Positions 41,567 through 55,577 of a DNA stretch of 58,708 nt are shown one piece after another (within the stretch, counting starts at the first letter, position 1; each line of letters begins with the position of its first letter). The notes below the pieces were generated by a model. It was given only the letters and a program-made list of their open reading frames with translations, did no database searches and had not been told where the DNA came from. The position numbers and the translations under genes are program-made. Source of the stretch: Vicinamibacteria bacterium. Lineage in GTDB: Bacteria > Acidobacteriota > Vicinamibacteria > Fen-336. The DNA lies in contig DATMML010000059.1 of NCBI GenBank assembly GCA_035570235.1, forward strand, positions 1 to 58,708. Direction: 5' to 3'.

Positions 41567-44028
41567 GAGCTGGCCTCTCGGCTGGAGGACTCCCCGCGGA
41601 GAACCACGAGGGCGGCCACGGTGGAGGCGAGGGAGATTCCGGCGAGGAGGATGCCCACCTTAACCGCCCACGGCCGGTAGACAAACTCGATCCGGTGGCG
41701 GCCCCCCGGGGCCTGAACCGCCCGGAAGGACGTGTTCGCGCGCAGGACCCGGGTCGGGCGCCCGTCCAGCCACGCCTGCCACCCGGGATCGTAGGAGTCC
41801 ACGAGCACCACGAAGCCCGGCTCGCTGAGGTCCGCTTCAATGAGGACCCGGTCCGGCCGCTCCTGAACGATGCGGCTCACGCCCGAGAAGGAGGCGAGGG
41901 CCCGGGAGGGGAGGCCCTCCGGCAAGATGACCTCGTGACGGGGATCGAAGCTCGGGTCCAGGAGGGCGGGCAGGCCCTCGGGATCTTGGGTGATCCGCGC
42001 GTTTCCGACCGCGTACGTCCGCGGCAGGGGGTCGGGTACCTGGAACACCCGGATCGGCCCCTTGAAGAGGCCCGGAAAGACGGGCCCCGGCGTCAGGGCT
42101 GCGAAGGCCTCGGGGTGGGAGGCCACCACGTGGGTGACGCTGCCGAGCTCCAAGAGTCGGGTCTGGGCCGCGGTCCCTTCCACCTGTCGAAGGGCGAGGG
42201 TCAAGCGGCGGAGCGGTTCCGGATGCAGCCCCCGGTAGTCAATCTCGAAGCCCGAGCGCAGTCCCCATCGCCCCGCGGTCTGCGGGGCGAGCGCCAACTG
42301 CATCCCCAGCGCGGAGGCGGCGTCCAGAGTCCATCCCGCGGGGACCCGCTCGAGCGCTCGCAGCTCGCTCTCCCTTTCCCCCGGCGCACCGCTCTTCCCA
42401 AGGCTGTAGTCGTACACGTAGACCCGCGTCGCCGACCCTGAGCCCAGAGCGGCCAGGACTTCCGGGCGATGGGTGTAAAGCGCGACCGGCGCGACGGCGA
42501 CGGGATGACGATGATAGAGAGCGAGCTCCGTGACGGCCAGGAGGGCCAGGCCCGCGGCCAGCGCCGGGGGGCGGCGGGGGAACAGGGAGAGGACCACCAA
42601 CACCAGGGCCAGGGCCACGCCCACCGCGAGCTTGGCCTCCGTGGCGGCCAGGGGGGAAGAGGGGGGAAAGGTCAGAGCGGGATCAAGCAGGCGAGCAATC
42701 CAGGCCGCGGACTGGAAGTGCATGCTGAGGACCAGGCCCAGGTCGAGGAGGAGGAAAAGGGCAGCGGGAGCGACGACGAAGAGTGTCCACCGACGGGGAG
42801 AGGCCAGACGTGGGTCGCGCCAGACGTCGTAGCCAAGGCCGGCGAGGAGGGCCCAGGCGAAGGCGGCCACGGTCATGGCCTTGACCGGGTAACGAAGGAT
42901 CTTGAGGGGGGGGAGCAGGGTCAGGGCGATGTCGTAGGCGGGCGTGTGGCGGCCCAGGGCCAGGAGCAGGGTCCCTCCCAGCACGGCGAGAAGAAGCCGG
43001 CGGAGGGAGGGGCGGGCGGCGGCAGCCGCGGCTCCGACCAGCCCCAGGGCGGGCAGCCCCAAGTAGAGGGAGCTGAGGAAGGGCTCGCGGGACTCGAAGA
43101 GGAGGGCCCTCCAGTCGGCCCGAAGGGGGAGGCTGCTCCACAGGCCAGGCACGAGCGTCTCCAGGAGCCCCAGCGGGTGGACCGACCAATAGGTCCGCAC
43201 GGCCAGGGGAAGGCTGCGGCGCGCCGAGCGGGTGAGCACGTCGAGAGCGGGCAGCCACAAGCCCGCGGAGAGGCCGAGGGCGAGGATGTAAGCCATGGCC
43301 GCCCTTATGGCGAGCGCTCGCCGGGAAGACCACGGCCCGCGTAGATGACGGGCCAAAGCGAGGCCGGCCAAGAGGAGGACGGTCATGGCGCACATGTCGG
43401 CGGAGCCGGCGAGGATCTGGGCGGCGAGGGCGAGGCCCAGGTAGAGCACGGGCCGGGCTTGTCCGGACTCGAATGCGATATCGGCGGCGAGGACCACGAC
43501 GGGGATCCAGCAGGCGCCCGCGAAGTGATGCCAGAGATCGATGAGGGAGAGAAATGGCCCCGAGAGCATCCACACCGCGGCGGCCAGAAGCGCGCCCGCC
43601 CGGGAGACCCTCCAATGGCGGCAGAGTGCATAGATGCCCAGGGAAGAGCCGACCACGTGGACCACGGCGAAGGCCGTGTAGTACCACCAGGGCCGAAGGA
43701 GCAGGCTGAGCCAGGTCAAGGGGTAAAGGATCTGCGCCGCGGGGTCGGCGAGAAGGGGCTGACCGAAAGCGGGGCCGGGGTCCCAGAGGGGCCAGGAGCC
43801 CGCCACTACCGCCCGCGCGAAGGCCTCGATCTGGGGATGCCAGACGAGGTGGATGTCCCGCTTATAGAGGACACCGCCCAGGAAAACGGCTTCGCGGAAG
43901 AGCCAGAGGGCAAGGCCAAGAAGGGCCAGCGCGGCCAGGGGTGGGCTCTCCCCGCCCCCTACGACCCCGGGCCGCCTCAAGGTGGCGGCTTCCCCCTCGG
44001 CCCCCCCGACGGGCAGGTCGTCCCTCAC
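41563..44028 (-). CDS. YfhO-family membrane protein (GT-C-like glycosyltransferase)
   Basis: 821 residues from the GTG at 44028. The first loop has YKRDIHLVWHPQ, about thirteen helices follow, and the C-terminal part has the hallmark DSYDPGWQAWLDG. The best ribosome site (GAGGGGGAAG) lies before a TTG at 43980, which would give 805 residues; both are possible. The large open frame further upstream overlaps the methyltransferase gene and was rejected. Among the four YfhO proteins here it is closest to the one within the pil operon (both have the LWHHFAGA or LFHHFAGA motif and an AAQILAGSADMC-type segment). Function inferred as polyprenyl-sugar-dependent transfer to a surface acceptor. Confidence 0.86.
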   Translation of the reverse strand: MRDDLPVGGAEGEAATLRRPGVVGGGESPPLAALALLGLALWLFREAVFLGGVLYKRDIHLVWHPQIEAFARAVVAGSWPLWDPGPAFGQPLLADPAAQILYPLTWLSLLLRPWWYYTAFAVVHVVGSSLGIYALCRHWRVSRAGALLAAAVWMLSGPFLSLIDLWHHFAGACWIPVVVLAADIAFESGQARPVLYLGLALAAQILAGSADMCAMTVLLLAGLALARHLRGPWSSRRALAIRAAMAYILALGLSAGLWLPALDVLTRSARRSLPLAVRTYWSVHPLGLLETLVPGLWSSLPLRADWRALLFESREPFLSSLYLGLPALGLVGAAAAAARPSLRRLLLAVLGGTLLLALGRHTPAYDIALTLLPPLKILRYPVKAMTVAAFAWALLAGLGYDVWRDPRLASPRRWTLFVVAPAALFLLLDLGLVLSMHFQSAAWIARLLDPALTFPPSSPLAATEAKLAVGVALALVLVVLSLFPRRPPALAAGLALLAVTELALYHRHPVAVAPVALYTHRPEVLAALGSGSATRVYVYDYSLGKSGAPGERESELRALERVPAGWTLDAASALGMQLALAPQTAGRWGLRSGFEIDYRGLHPEPLRRLTLALRQVEGTAAQTRLLELGSVTHVVASHPEAFAALTPGPVFPGLFKGPIRVFQVPDPLPRTYAVGNARITQDPEGLPALLDPSFDPRHEVILPEGLPSRALASFSGVSRIVQERPDRVLIEADLSEPGFVVLVDSYDPGWQAWLDGRPTRVLRANTSFRAVQAPGGRHRIEFVYRPWAVKVGILLAGISLASTVAALVVLRGESSSREASS

Positions 44029-44074
44029 GGCCGGCGGGGCAGCTTTGGGCGGTCGGGACCGGGCCCTGCCGCCA

Positions 44075-44830
44075 TCAGCGTTTCCGGGCCCGGAGGAGCA
44101 GCGATCCCGCGACCTCGCGCGCGAGGGGCACGCGTTCGAGAAGAGAACCGAGCCCATCCACCCACCCGAGGCAAGCGGCGGGGGTGGCAGGATGGAGAAA
44201 GTCGAAGGGATCCACCTGGATCTCGGAGAAGCCGCTCCTCTGCAGGCTGGCCCGGGCCCGGAAGCGGGAGAAGGCCATCTCGTCCGGCGAGACCCCGAAG
44301 TATTCCTTGGTGAGCCCGAGGTGAAACATAACCGCCACTTGGGGATTGAGGATGTTGGGTTCGGCGAAGACGGCTCGCCCCCCCGGCTTGAGAACGCGGT
44401 GGGACTCGCGGAGAGCCTGGTCGAGGTCCAGGTGGTGGAGCACGGAGCTGCCGTACACGGCGTCGAAGTGAGCGTCCGGATAGGGCATGGCCTCCGCGTT
44501 GCCCTGGTCCAGGGCGACGTTGGGGCAGCTGGCCAGGCGGGCCCGGGCCTTGGCGAGCAGGTCTTCGGACAGGTCGATGCCCCGGATCTCGGCCCCGCTC
44601 CGCGCGGCCCGCTCCAGGAAGACCCCGGTTCCGCAACCGAGCTCGAGGGCCCGGCGGCCCGGCTCCAGCTGGGCGTGGCGTATGAACAGGGCCGCCCTTC
44701 GTTCCGCACGTCGTCGTCCGGCCGGGCTGTCCCAGTTCCAGATGATCTCCGCCCTCTCCGCGATCTTGCGGTGGTGTTCGATCTCCCGCGCGAGGCGCCC
44801 GTCCGCGTCTTTGCTTGGGCCCACGGGCAA
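44075..44830 (-). CDS. SAM-dependent methyltransferase
   Basis: 251 residues. Motif I ALELGCGTGVFLERAA, then GIDLSEDLLAKARARL, NAEAMPYPDAHFDAVYGSSVLHHLD and VLKPGGRAVFAEPNILNP make a textbook class I (UbiE-like) methyltransferase. Start is TTG at 44830 or GTG at 44824; the two differ by two codons. It follows the methyltransferase-GT2 fusion by a few bases and lies just before the YfhO gene, so all are probably one transcript. Confidence 0.87.
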   Translation of the reverse strand: MPVGPSKDADGRLAREIEHHRKIAERAEIIWNWDSPAGRRRAERRAALFIRHAQLEPGRRALELGCGTGVFLERAARSGAEIRGIDLSEDLLAKARARLASCPNVALDQGNAEAMPYPDAHFDAVYGSSVLHHLDLDQALRESHRVLKPGGRAVFAEPNILNPQVAVMFHLGLTKEYFGVSPDEMAFSRFRARASLQRSGFSEIQVDPFDFLHPATPAACLGWVDGLGSLLERVPLAREVAGSLLLRARKR

Positions 44831-44835
44831 CCCCC

Positions 44836-49731
<4,896 letters not shown>

Positions 49732-49737
49732 CGTCGG

Positions 49738-52700
49738 CTAGGGGTTGATACCCGCGGCCACGACCTGCACCCACTGCCCCCGGACGCGCGCGTTCAGGCT
49801 CGCGTCGTACATCGCCTCCACGGCGACCATAGGCAAGTAGTACTTCCCGAGATAGCTCGCGTTGACCGTGACCTCGACGGTCTTGGTCTCGCCGGCCTTG
49901 AGCCCGAAGTAGGTGTAGACGCGGTCGTCCCGGATGTCCTGAAACTCGAAGGGGGAGGGGGGGCTGCGCCGGAAGGTGTCCAGCCGCTCATTGTGGATCT
50001 CCCACCCGGAGGCGAAAAGGTGGGTGAGCGCCAGCTCCTGGAGGTCGCCCCGCAAGCCCAAGTTCGTGACTTTGGCGACCACCTTGAGATCGGTCCCTTG
50101 CTCGAGACGCGTGGGGTCGAGGGCCGTCCCCGCGGGGGACAGGTAGGAGACCTCGAGCTTGAGGCCGTTGCTGGCCGACGTTTCCTGACCGACCAGGGGC
50201 AGGCCGGAGAGGATCAGACGGGGATAGAGCTGGCCGGGGCCCGTGTTGCGGACCACGAGGGTCGCCTCCGGCTTTCCTCCGGAGACGAGGGCGCGCTGCA
50301 CGAGAGGCGAGCCCGACGTCACCACCACGGGAGCCCCGCCGTTCCAGGCGTAGGAGAACGTGGTTTGAGGGCCGCCCCGGGTGTCGCCGGTGGCCCGCGC
50401 CAGGGCGAGGAGGGCATAGGCCGTCTCCTGGGTGCTCAGCCACTCGTTCTTGCTGAGCGCCTCCGACAGGACTTTGACGAGGGGCCCGATCTGCTCGGCC
50501 AATCCCAGGGTCACGAGGGCCTCCAGGACCATGGCCCGGTCCCTCAGGTCCGAGCCGAAGGTGTAGCCGAGCTCCCGGTAGGGCCGGATGGTCACGCCCG
50601 CGCCCCGGGCCAAGGCCCGCGCCGCCTCTGGCTGCCCGGCCAGCTGATAGGCGGCGGCCAGGCTCCACTTGGCGGTGACCGCCAGCTCGCCCCGCTCGCG
50701 AAGCTGGTTCTGGGCGGCGAGCTCCGGCGCCCCCGCGAGGGCCAGGGTGTAGAGCCGATAAGCCTGGGTCAACTCCGCCTGGCCGGGCCCGGCGACCCAG
50801 CCGCGGCTGCGCCGGCGCTGGAACCCCGTCCACTGATCGAGGACGCCCGCGGGGACGAGATAGCCGGCCTTCTGGGCCTCTAGCATGAAATGCCCCGCGT
50901 AGCTGGTGGCCCAATCGTTGGGGTCGTTGTCCCCCGGCCAGTAACCGAAGCCGCCGACCGAGGTCTGGAACTGCTTGAGCCTCTCAAGGCCTGCCTTCAC
51001 GTTGGCCTCGGTGCGGGCCCGTTTCTCCGGCGACAACTCCAGGAGCTTGCCGAGGAAGAGCTGCGGGAAGACGGCGGAGACTGTCTGTTCGATGCAGCCG
51101 TGGGGATATTGCACGAGATACTCGAGGCGGCGCCCGAGATCCAGGGGGGGCACGCGCGAGACCTCCAGGGTCACCTCGTTGGTCCCGGGCTGGCCGGGAA
51201 GGACGATGGCCGGGCGCCAGGTCTCATCGGGTTTCAGCGTGGAGCCGATGACACTCACCGTGCGCTGGGTCGGCATGCGCACGTCAAGCTCGATGGTCTG
51301 CTGGGCGCGCTCGGCGCCGGCCACGGCGCGGATCACCGCGCTCCCCACCCCCAGGGCCGGCTTGGTGCTGATCCGGAAGGTAACGAGTTCGTCACCCAGG
51401 GCCTTGAATGAGACCTTCTTCGTCGCCGGGCCGGATACCGTGAGGGGGCCGGAGGTCGTGAGGGTCACGGTGACGTCCTTGACGCTCGGCTCCAGGGCGA
51501 AGACGGAAACGGGCAGGGCGGCGTCTTCCTCGGGGCCGAGCACCCGGGGGAGGGTGGCCAGGATCATGAGGGGCCGGCGGACGAAGATGGACTTCTCGGC
51601 CGCCCCGAAGGCGCCCTCGTGCCCGGCCACGACCATCACCCGCACCGCGCCCACGTACTTGGGGATCTCGATGGCGTGGCTGTTCGTGCCCCCGCGGGCC
51701 AGCGGGAAGGGGCCCAGGAAGCGGACCATGGGCGGGAAGCGGTTGGCGCGCTTGGCGCTGGCCGGCGTCCCCTGGTCGCCTCCGCCGATGGCCAGCATCC
51801 GCTCCATGGCCGCCCCGTAGGCTCCGACCACGTGGTCGTAGAGGTCCCAGGTCCTCACGCCCAGGGCCTCGCGAGCATAGAAGTAATCCCACGGGTTCGG
51901 GGTGGAGTAGCGCGTGAGCCCCAGCAGGCCCTCGTCGACGACGGCCAGGGTGTAGGTCATAGCCCGGCCCGTGGCCTCCCGAACCGTGACCGCGGCCGTG
52001 GCCTCCGGAGACCAGACATCGCGGCACTCCAGCACCGGCTTGAGGCGCGTGTCGGAGTTGGTCACCTTCACCGGCGCCACTCCGTAGAGGCGGATGGGGA
52101 GGTCATTCCCGGTCTGGGCATGCGGCTGAAGCAGAGTGACGTGGGCGTAGACGTTGGGGGCCATTTCGGGGGTGGCCAGGAAGGTGAAGCGTGTGTCCGT
52201 GCCCGTAGCCTCGAGCCACGCCATGCGCAGCACCCGCGAGCCCGACTCGAGGCTGACAAGGGCGCGCCCCTTCTTGGGGGTAGGCAGGGCCAGCGTCACC
52301 GTGTCCCCGACGTTGTACTCCTGCTTGTCGGCGGCAAAGGCGAGCACGCTGGCCCCCCCCGCCATCTCTTTCTGCCCGCGGCCAGCCCAGCCTGGCCAAT
52401 CGATGTATACGACCTTGGCCGTGCGGTGCTTCCCTTCGCGGTCCAGGGCGGTGATGAGGTAGCGTCCCCAGTCAGGGTACTTGATCTCGAAACCCCAGCT
52501 CCCGGTGCCGTTCTTGAGCGCGACGACCCCCGATTGCAGGGGCGTCTGGACGCTGGATTCCGCGTAGGTCGTGAGATCCTCTTCCCCCTTCTCCCACCAC
52601 CAGCGCCAGCCCAGCTTGTAGAGCTTGAATTCGACCTCGCCGTCGCCGCTGGGTTGGCCATCGGCGTCCACGGTGACGACGTCAAGCACGTGCCGGGTGT

Positions 52701-55293
52701 CGGTGAGAAGCATGCCGCGCGCCTGATCGCCTTTGGGGGCGCGGATGCCGACGTAGCGTTTGTAGGGGGAGTAGGGAATGCTGAAGCGGTCGAGGCTGAA
52801 GGCCCCCCCCGGCTCGAAGACGCGGGTCACGAAGTTGGCGGTGAGCTTGCCGGGAGCAACGTTCTCGGCCGTGATGGAGGCGTCGACCTTGGCCGCTCCG
52901 GTGTCGTCTAGTTGGCCTTCGAAGACCTTTTGCTTCTCGGTCTCGTACTTGCGGGTGGGGTCGTCAAAGGCATAGTCGGCGAAGCGCGGGAAGCGCGTGG
53001 TGGTGGTGGATAGCGTCAGCTCCACGTCCGCTTTGAGGTTCCGAGCGGGGGCCCCGTGAAGCCAGATGGACTTCAGGACCGCGGACAGGCGCGATCCGGC
53101 GCTCAAGGAGTCCTTTCCGAAGTCCAGGGTTATCTTCAGCCGGTTAGGCATGATGGTCTCGATCTTGAGGGCCCGGTCGAAGGTCGCGCCGCCCACGGTG
53201 ACGCGGCCGGTATAGGTCCCCGTGGGCGCGTCGGGGGCGGTCGCGACCTCAAAGGTGTAGAAACCGTCGGAGGAGCCCGGCCGGGTCTGGGTCTTCACGA
53301 GCTGACCCCGGCTGTTGATCAGCTCAAAACGGGCAGGGTGGGCTCCCGTCAATCGCTTCCCGGGGTCGACGAGGATGAAGCCCAGGTACAGGGTGTCCCC
53401 CGGCCTCCAGACGCCCCGCTCACCGTAGAGGAAACCCTTGAGCCCCTTCGGAGCCTTCGCGCCGGCGACGTCGAAGTGGGCCATGGAGAGGGCGGTGCCG
53501 TCGTCCAGGCGTAGGTACCCGGTCTGGTCGCCGTTGCGAACCACGGCCAGGAAGGGCTTGCGCTCGGTCTTGAGCCGGGCCATCCCGTCGCTACCGGTCT
53601 TGCTTGTGGCCACGACCTGTTGCTGAAAGTCGCGCAGAGTGACCTCGGCCCCGGAGAGGGGTGCCGTGGTCCTAAGGTCGGTGGCGACCAGCGTCAACAG
53701 GTCGTCCTCGCCCCCCTTCGCCAAGAGGCCAATGTCGGACACCAGGACGTTGCGGCCCACCCTGACGTTGTGGTCGTAGAAGGGGCGGTAGTAGGCGGGG
53801 TGACAGGGGTTGTCCCGGTTCTCGTACATGCTGTTCCAGTCCCCCCCCTCCTCCCACGAGTCCCAGAAGCTCGCCTCCTCGGCGTCCGTCGAGGGGGCTC
53901 GGTCCGGAGGCTCGGGGAGGGTCGCGGCGGGACCCTCGCACGGCCAGAGGATGTCGGGGCGCCGGAAGGACAGGGTCAGGTGGTAGAGGCCACCGGGGCT
54001 GGCCTTGGTCAGGGGCGTGAGGTCGAGGCCCACCGACACCGCGCGATTCTCCTTGTCGGGCGTGATGTCCAAAGGAAGAGTCTTCTTCCAGACCGCGCGG
54101 CCCACCCGGTTCAGTTCATGATCCCCGGGCAAGTCGTTGACCTGGAAGAATTGGGGCAGGGCAACGTCGGGCACTCGGATGGCCTCCACGGTCAGCGCGC
54201 GAAGGTTGACGGCCTCGATGGGGATGGTGAGGCCGGTGGAGGTCGGCACGATCACGCCCTTCCCGAGGAAGCGGACCTGTGGCTTCAGGGCCTCGAAGCT
54301 CACGCTCAGCTCGCGCCCCTCCTTCATCCGGTATCCGACGGCGTTGCGGATGCCGGCCGCTACCCGCACGCTCTGGTCCCCGCGGAAGCTGCGGGCGCTG
54401 TAGACGCTCACCACGCTCCCCGAGATGACGAAGCGAAGGTCCTCGTGTTGTCTTATCTGAATGAGGCCGTTGAGGTTCTGGGGAGTCTTGAGCGGGTCCG
54501 TGAACCGCAGCTCGAGGTACTGCTCCTTTCCCTGAACCGCCCGGGCCTGGTCCAGGTTGAAGGTGTTCAGTCCGGGCACGGCCACCTCTTGAGCCTGCCG
54601 CTTCTCGACCCCGATGACGTGCCCATCCCAGCGCAGCTGCAGTTTGGAGGGATCCTCGCCGCGCTGGATGCCTCGGACGACGAAGCCGTGCGTCCTGCGG
54701 TTCGGATCGTGTGTCCACTCGACCTTGAGGGCTTGCTTGTCGTGGGTCACCTGCAGCAACTGCTCAACCCGGGCCGGATCCTCGACGTCGGCGGTGACGA
54801 GCTTGCCCGTCAGCTTCTGCTTCTTGTTGTCCTGGGCGTCGGTCGCCTCCAGCCCGTCAAGGGTCACCTCGAAGGACTGGGCCATGGTCGAGAAGTCGAA
54901 CTCGAAGCGCGGAAGGGGCACCTTGCCCTTGGGGAGCCGCGACAGGTCCAGGGCCGCGGAATAGGACTGCCCGTCGGGGAGCCGATCGGCTGGCCGATAC
55001 TCGATCTGGTTGAGGGCGGTCCAGACCGCCACGCCCTTGATAGCGGGCTCGAACTTGAAGGGCGAGTCCGAGAGGGGAGTGTTGAGCTGGGCGGGGTCGA
55101 CCGCGGCTTCCGCCAGCTGGACCCGGATGGCGCTCTCCCGGGAAATCGCCCCCTGGGTGAAGGCGGCGATCGTCGCGCGCTCCGCCTCGGAAAGCGCGCG
55201 GCGAGTCCCCGGTCTCTTCTGCCCGCGACCGCAACCCCCAAGGCCCAGGAGGACGCAGGACACCACCCAGACGGCTCGTGACGGACCGCGCAT
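49738..55293 (-). CDS. yfhM: Bacterial alpha-2-macroglobulin lipoprotein (YfhM-type)
   Basis: 1851 residues. A lipoprotein signal peptide ends LLGLGGC (lipobox Cys about residue 21). The body contains macroglobulin-like MG domains, a Pro/Ser-rich bait-like segment, and the thioester motif CIEQ in YPHGCIEQTVSAVFPQ with Cys at about residue 1400, followed by helical thioester-domain sequence and a C-terminal MG-type domain. Such proteins trap proteases that reach the periplasm and work with PbpC to repair damage. ATG at 55293. Length is somewhat above the roughly 1650 residues of Escherichia coli YfhM. The thioester is intact, so a functional trap is expected. Confidence 0.95.
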   Translation of the reverse strand: MRGPSRAVWVVSCVLLGLGGCGRGQKRPGTRRALSEAERATIAAFTQGAISRESAIRVQLAEAAVDPAQLNTPLSDSPFKFEPAIKGVAVWTALNQIEYRPADRLPDGQSYSAALDLSRLPKGKVPLPRFEFDFSTMAQSFEVTLDGLEATDAQDNKKQKLTGKLVTADVEDPARVEQLLQVTHDKQALKVEWTHDPNRRTHGFVVRGIQRGEDPSKLQLRWDGHVIGVEKRQAQEVAVPGLNTFNLDQARAVQGKEQYLELRFTDPLKTPQNLNGLIQIRQHEDLRFVISGSVVSVYSARSFRGDQSVRVAAGIRNAVGYRMKEGRELSVSFEALKPQVRFLGKGVIVPTSTGLTIPIEAVNLRALTVEAIRVPDVALPQFFQVNDLPGDHELNRVGRAVWKKTLPLDITPDKENRAVSVGLDLTPLTKASPGGLYHLTLSFRRPDILWPCEGPAATLPEPPDRAPSTDAEEASFWDSWEEGGDWNSMYENRDNPCHPAYYRPFYDHNVRVGRNVLVSDIGLLAKGGEDDLLTLVATDLRTTAPLSGAEVTLRDFQQQVVATSKTGSDGMARLKTERKPFLAVVRNGDQTGYLRLDDGTALSMAHFDVAGAKAPKGLKGFLYGERGVWRPGDTLYLGFILVDPGKRLTGAHPARFELINSRGQLVKTQTRPGSSDGFYTFEVATAPDAPTGTYTGRVTVGGATFDRALKIETIMPNRLKITLDFGKDSLSAGSRLSAVLKSIWLHGAPARNLKADVELTLSTTTTRFPRFADYAFDDPTRKYETEKQKVFEGQLDDTGAAKVDASITAENVAPGKLTANFVTRVFEPGGAFSLDRFSIPYSPYKRYVGIRAPKGDQARGMLLTDTRHVLDVVTVDADGQPSGDGEVEFKLYKLGWRWWWEKGEEDLTTYAESSVQTPLQSGVVALKNGTGSWGFEIKYPDWGRYLITALDREGKHRTAKVVYIDWPGWAGRGQKEMAGGASVLAFAADKQEYNVGDTVTLALPTPKKGRALVSLESGSRVLRMAWLEATGTDTRFTFLATPEMAPNVYAHVTLLQPHAQTGNDLPIRLYGVAPVKVTNSDTRLKPVLECRDVWSPEATAAVTVREATGRAMTYTLAVVDEGLLGLTRYSTPNPWDYFYAREALGVRTWDLYDHVVGAYGAAMERMLAIGGGDQGTPASAKRANRFPPMVRFLGPFPLARGGTNSHAIEIPKYVGAVRVMVVAGHEGAFGAAEKSIFVRRPLMILATLPRVLGPEEDAALPVSVFALEPSVKDVTVTLTTSGPLTVSGPATKKVSFKALGDELVTFRISTKPALGVGSAVIRAVAGAERAQQTIELDVRMPTQRTVSVIGSTLKPDETWRPAIVLPGQPGTNEVTLEVSRVPPLDLGRRLEYLVQYPHGCIEQTVSAVFPQLFLGKLLELSPEKRARTEANVKAGLERLKQFQTSVGGFGYWPGDNDPNDWATSYAGHFMLEAQKAGYLVPAGVLDQWTGFQRRRSRGWVAGPGQAELTQAYRLYTLALAGAPELAAQNQLRERGELAVTAKWSLAAAYQLAGQPEAARALARGAGVTIRPYRELGYTFGSDLRDRAMVLEALVTLGLAEQIGPLVKVLSEALSKNEWLSTQETAYALLALARATGDTRGGPQTTFSYAWNGGAPVVVTSGSPLVQRALVSGGKPEATLVVRNTGPGQLYPRLILSGLPLVGQETSASNGLKLEVSYLSPAGTALDPTRLEQGTDLKVVAKVTNLGLRGDLQELALTHLFASGWEIHNERLDTFRRSPPSPFEFQDIRDDRVYTYFGLKAGETKTVEVTVNASYLGKYYLPMVAVEAMYDASLNARVRGQWVQVVAAGINP

Positions 55294-55577
55294 CGATCAC
55301 CCCCGCGTGCTGTGCCGGTGAGACGGTATTCTCAGCCCGTCATCTCGTGGAAGCAAGATCCGTGCGCTGTGCGTCGCCTGTCCAGGTCGCGGTCGGGAAG
55401 AGGTTAGGGCCTGCGCGCCACCGACTCGTGTCTGCGGTGACACTCGGGGGCGTTCCTGCCCGGACACTCGAGGGTTTTATGGTGGACCCCAGGCTCCGGC
55501 ACGGAATCCACTCGGGGAGGAAGAGGAGCGCTGATCGAGGGGGCAGCGCTCACCGGCCAGAGCATCCGAGGGCTCAA

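Noticed and set aside
44029-44709. A longer N-terminus for the YfhO protein at 41563.
   Set aside because: This stretch is read in the frame of the methyltransferase at 44075-44830, which has all its motifs.
53620-55281. A plus-strand frame of over 550 codons antisense to the start of the macroglobulin gene.
   Set aside because: No domain and typical shadow composition; the minus-strand gene has signal peptide and family motifs.
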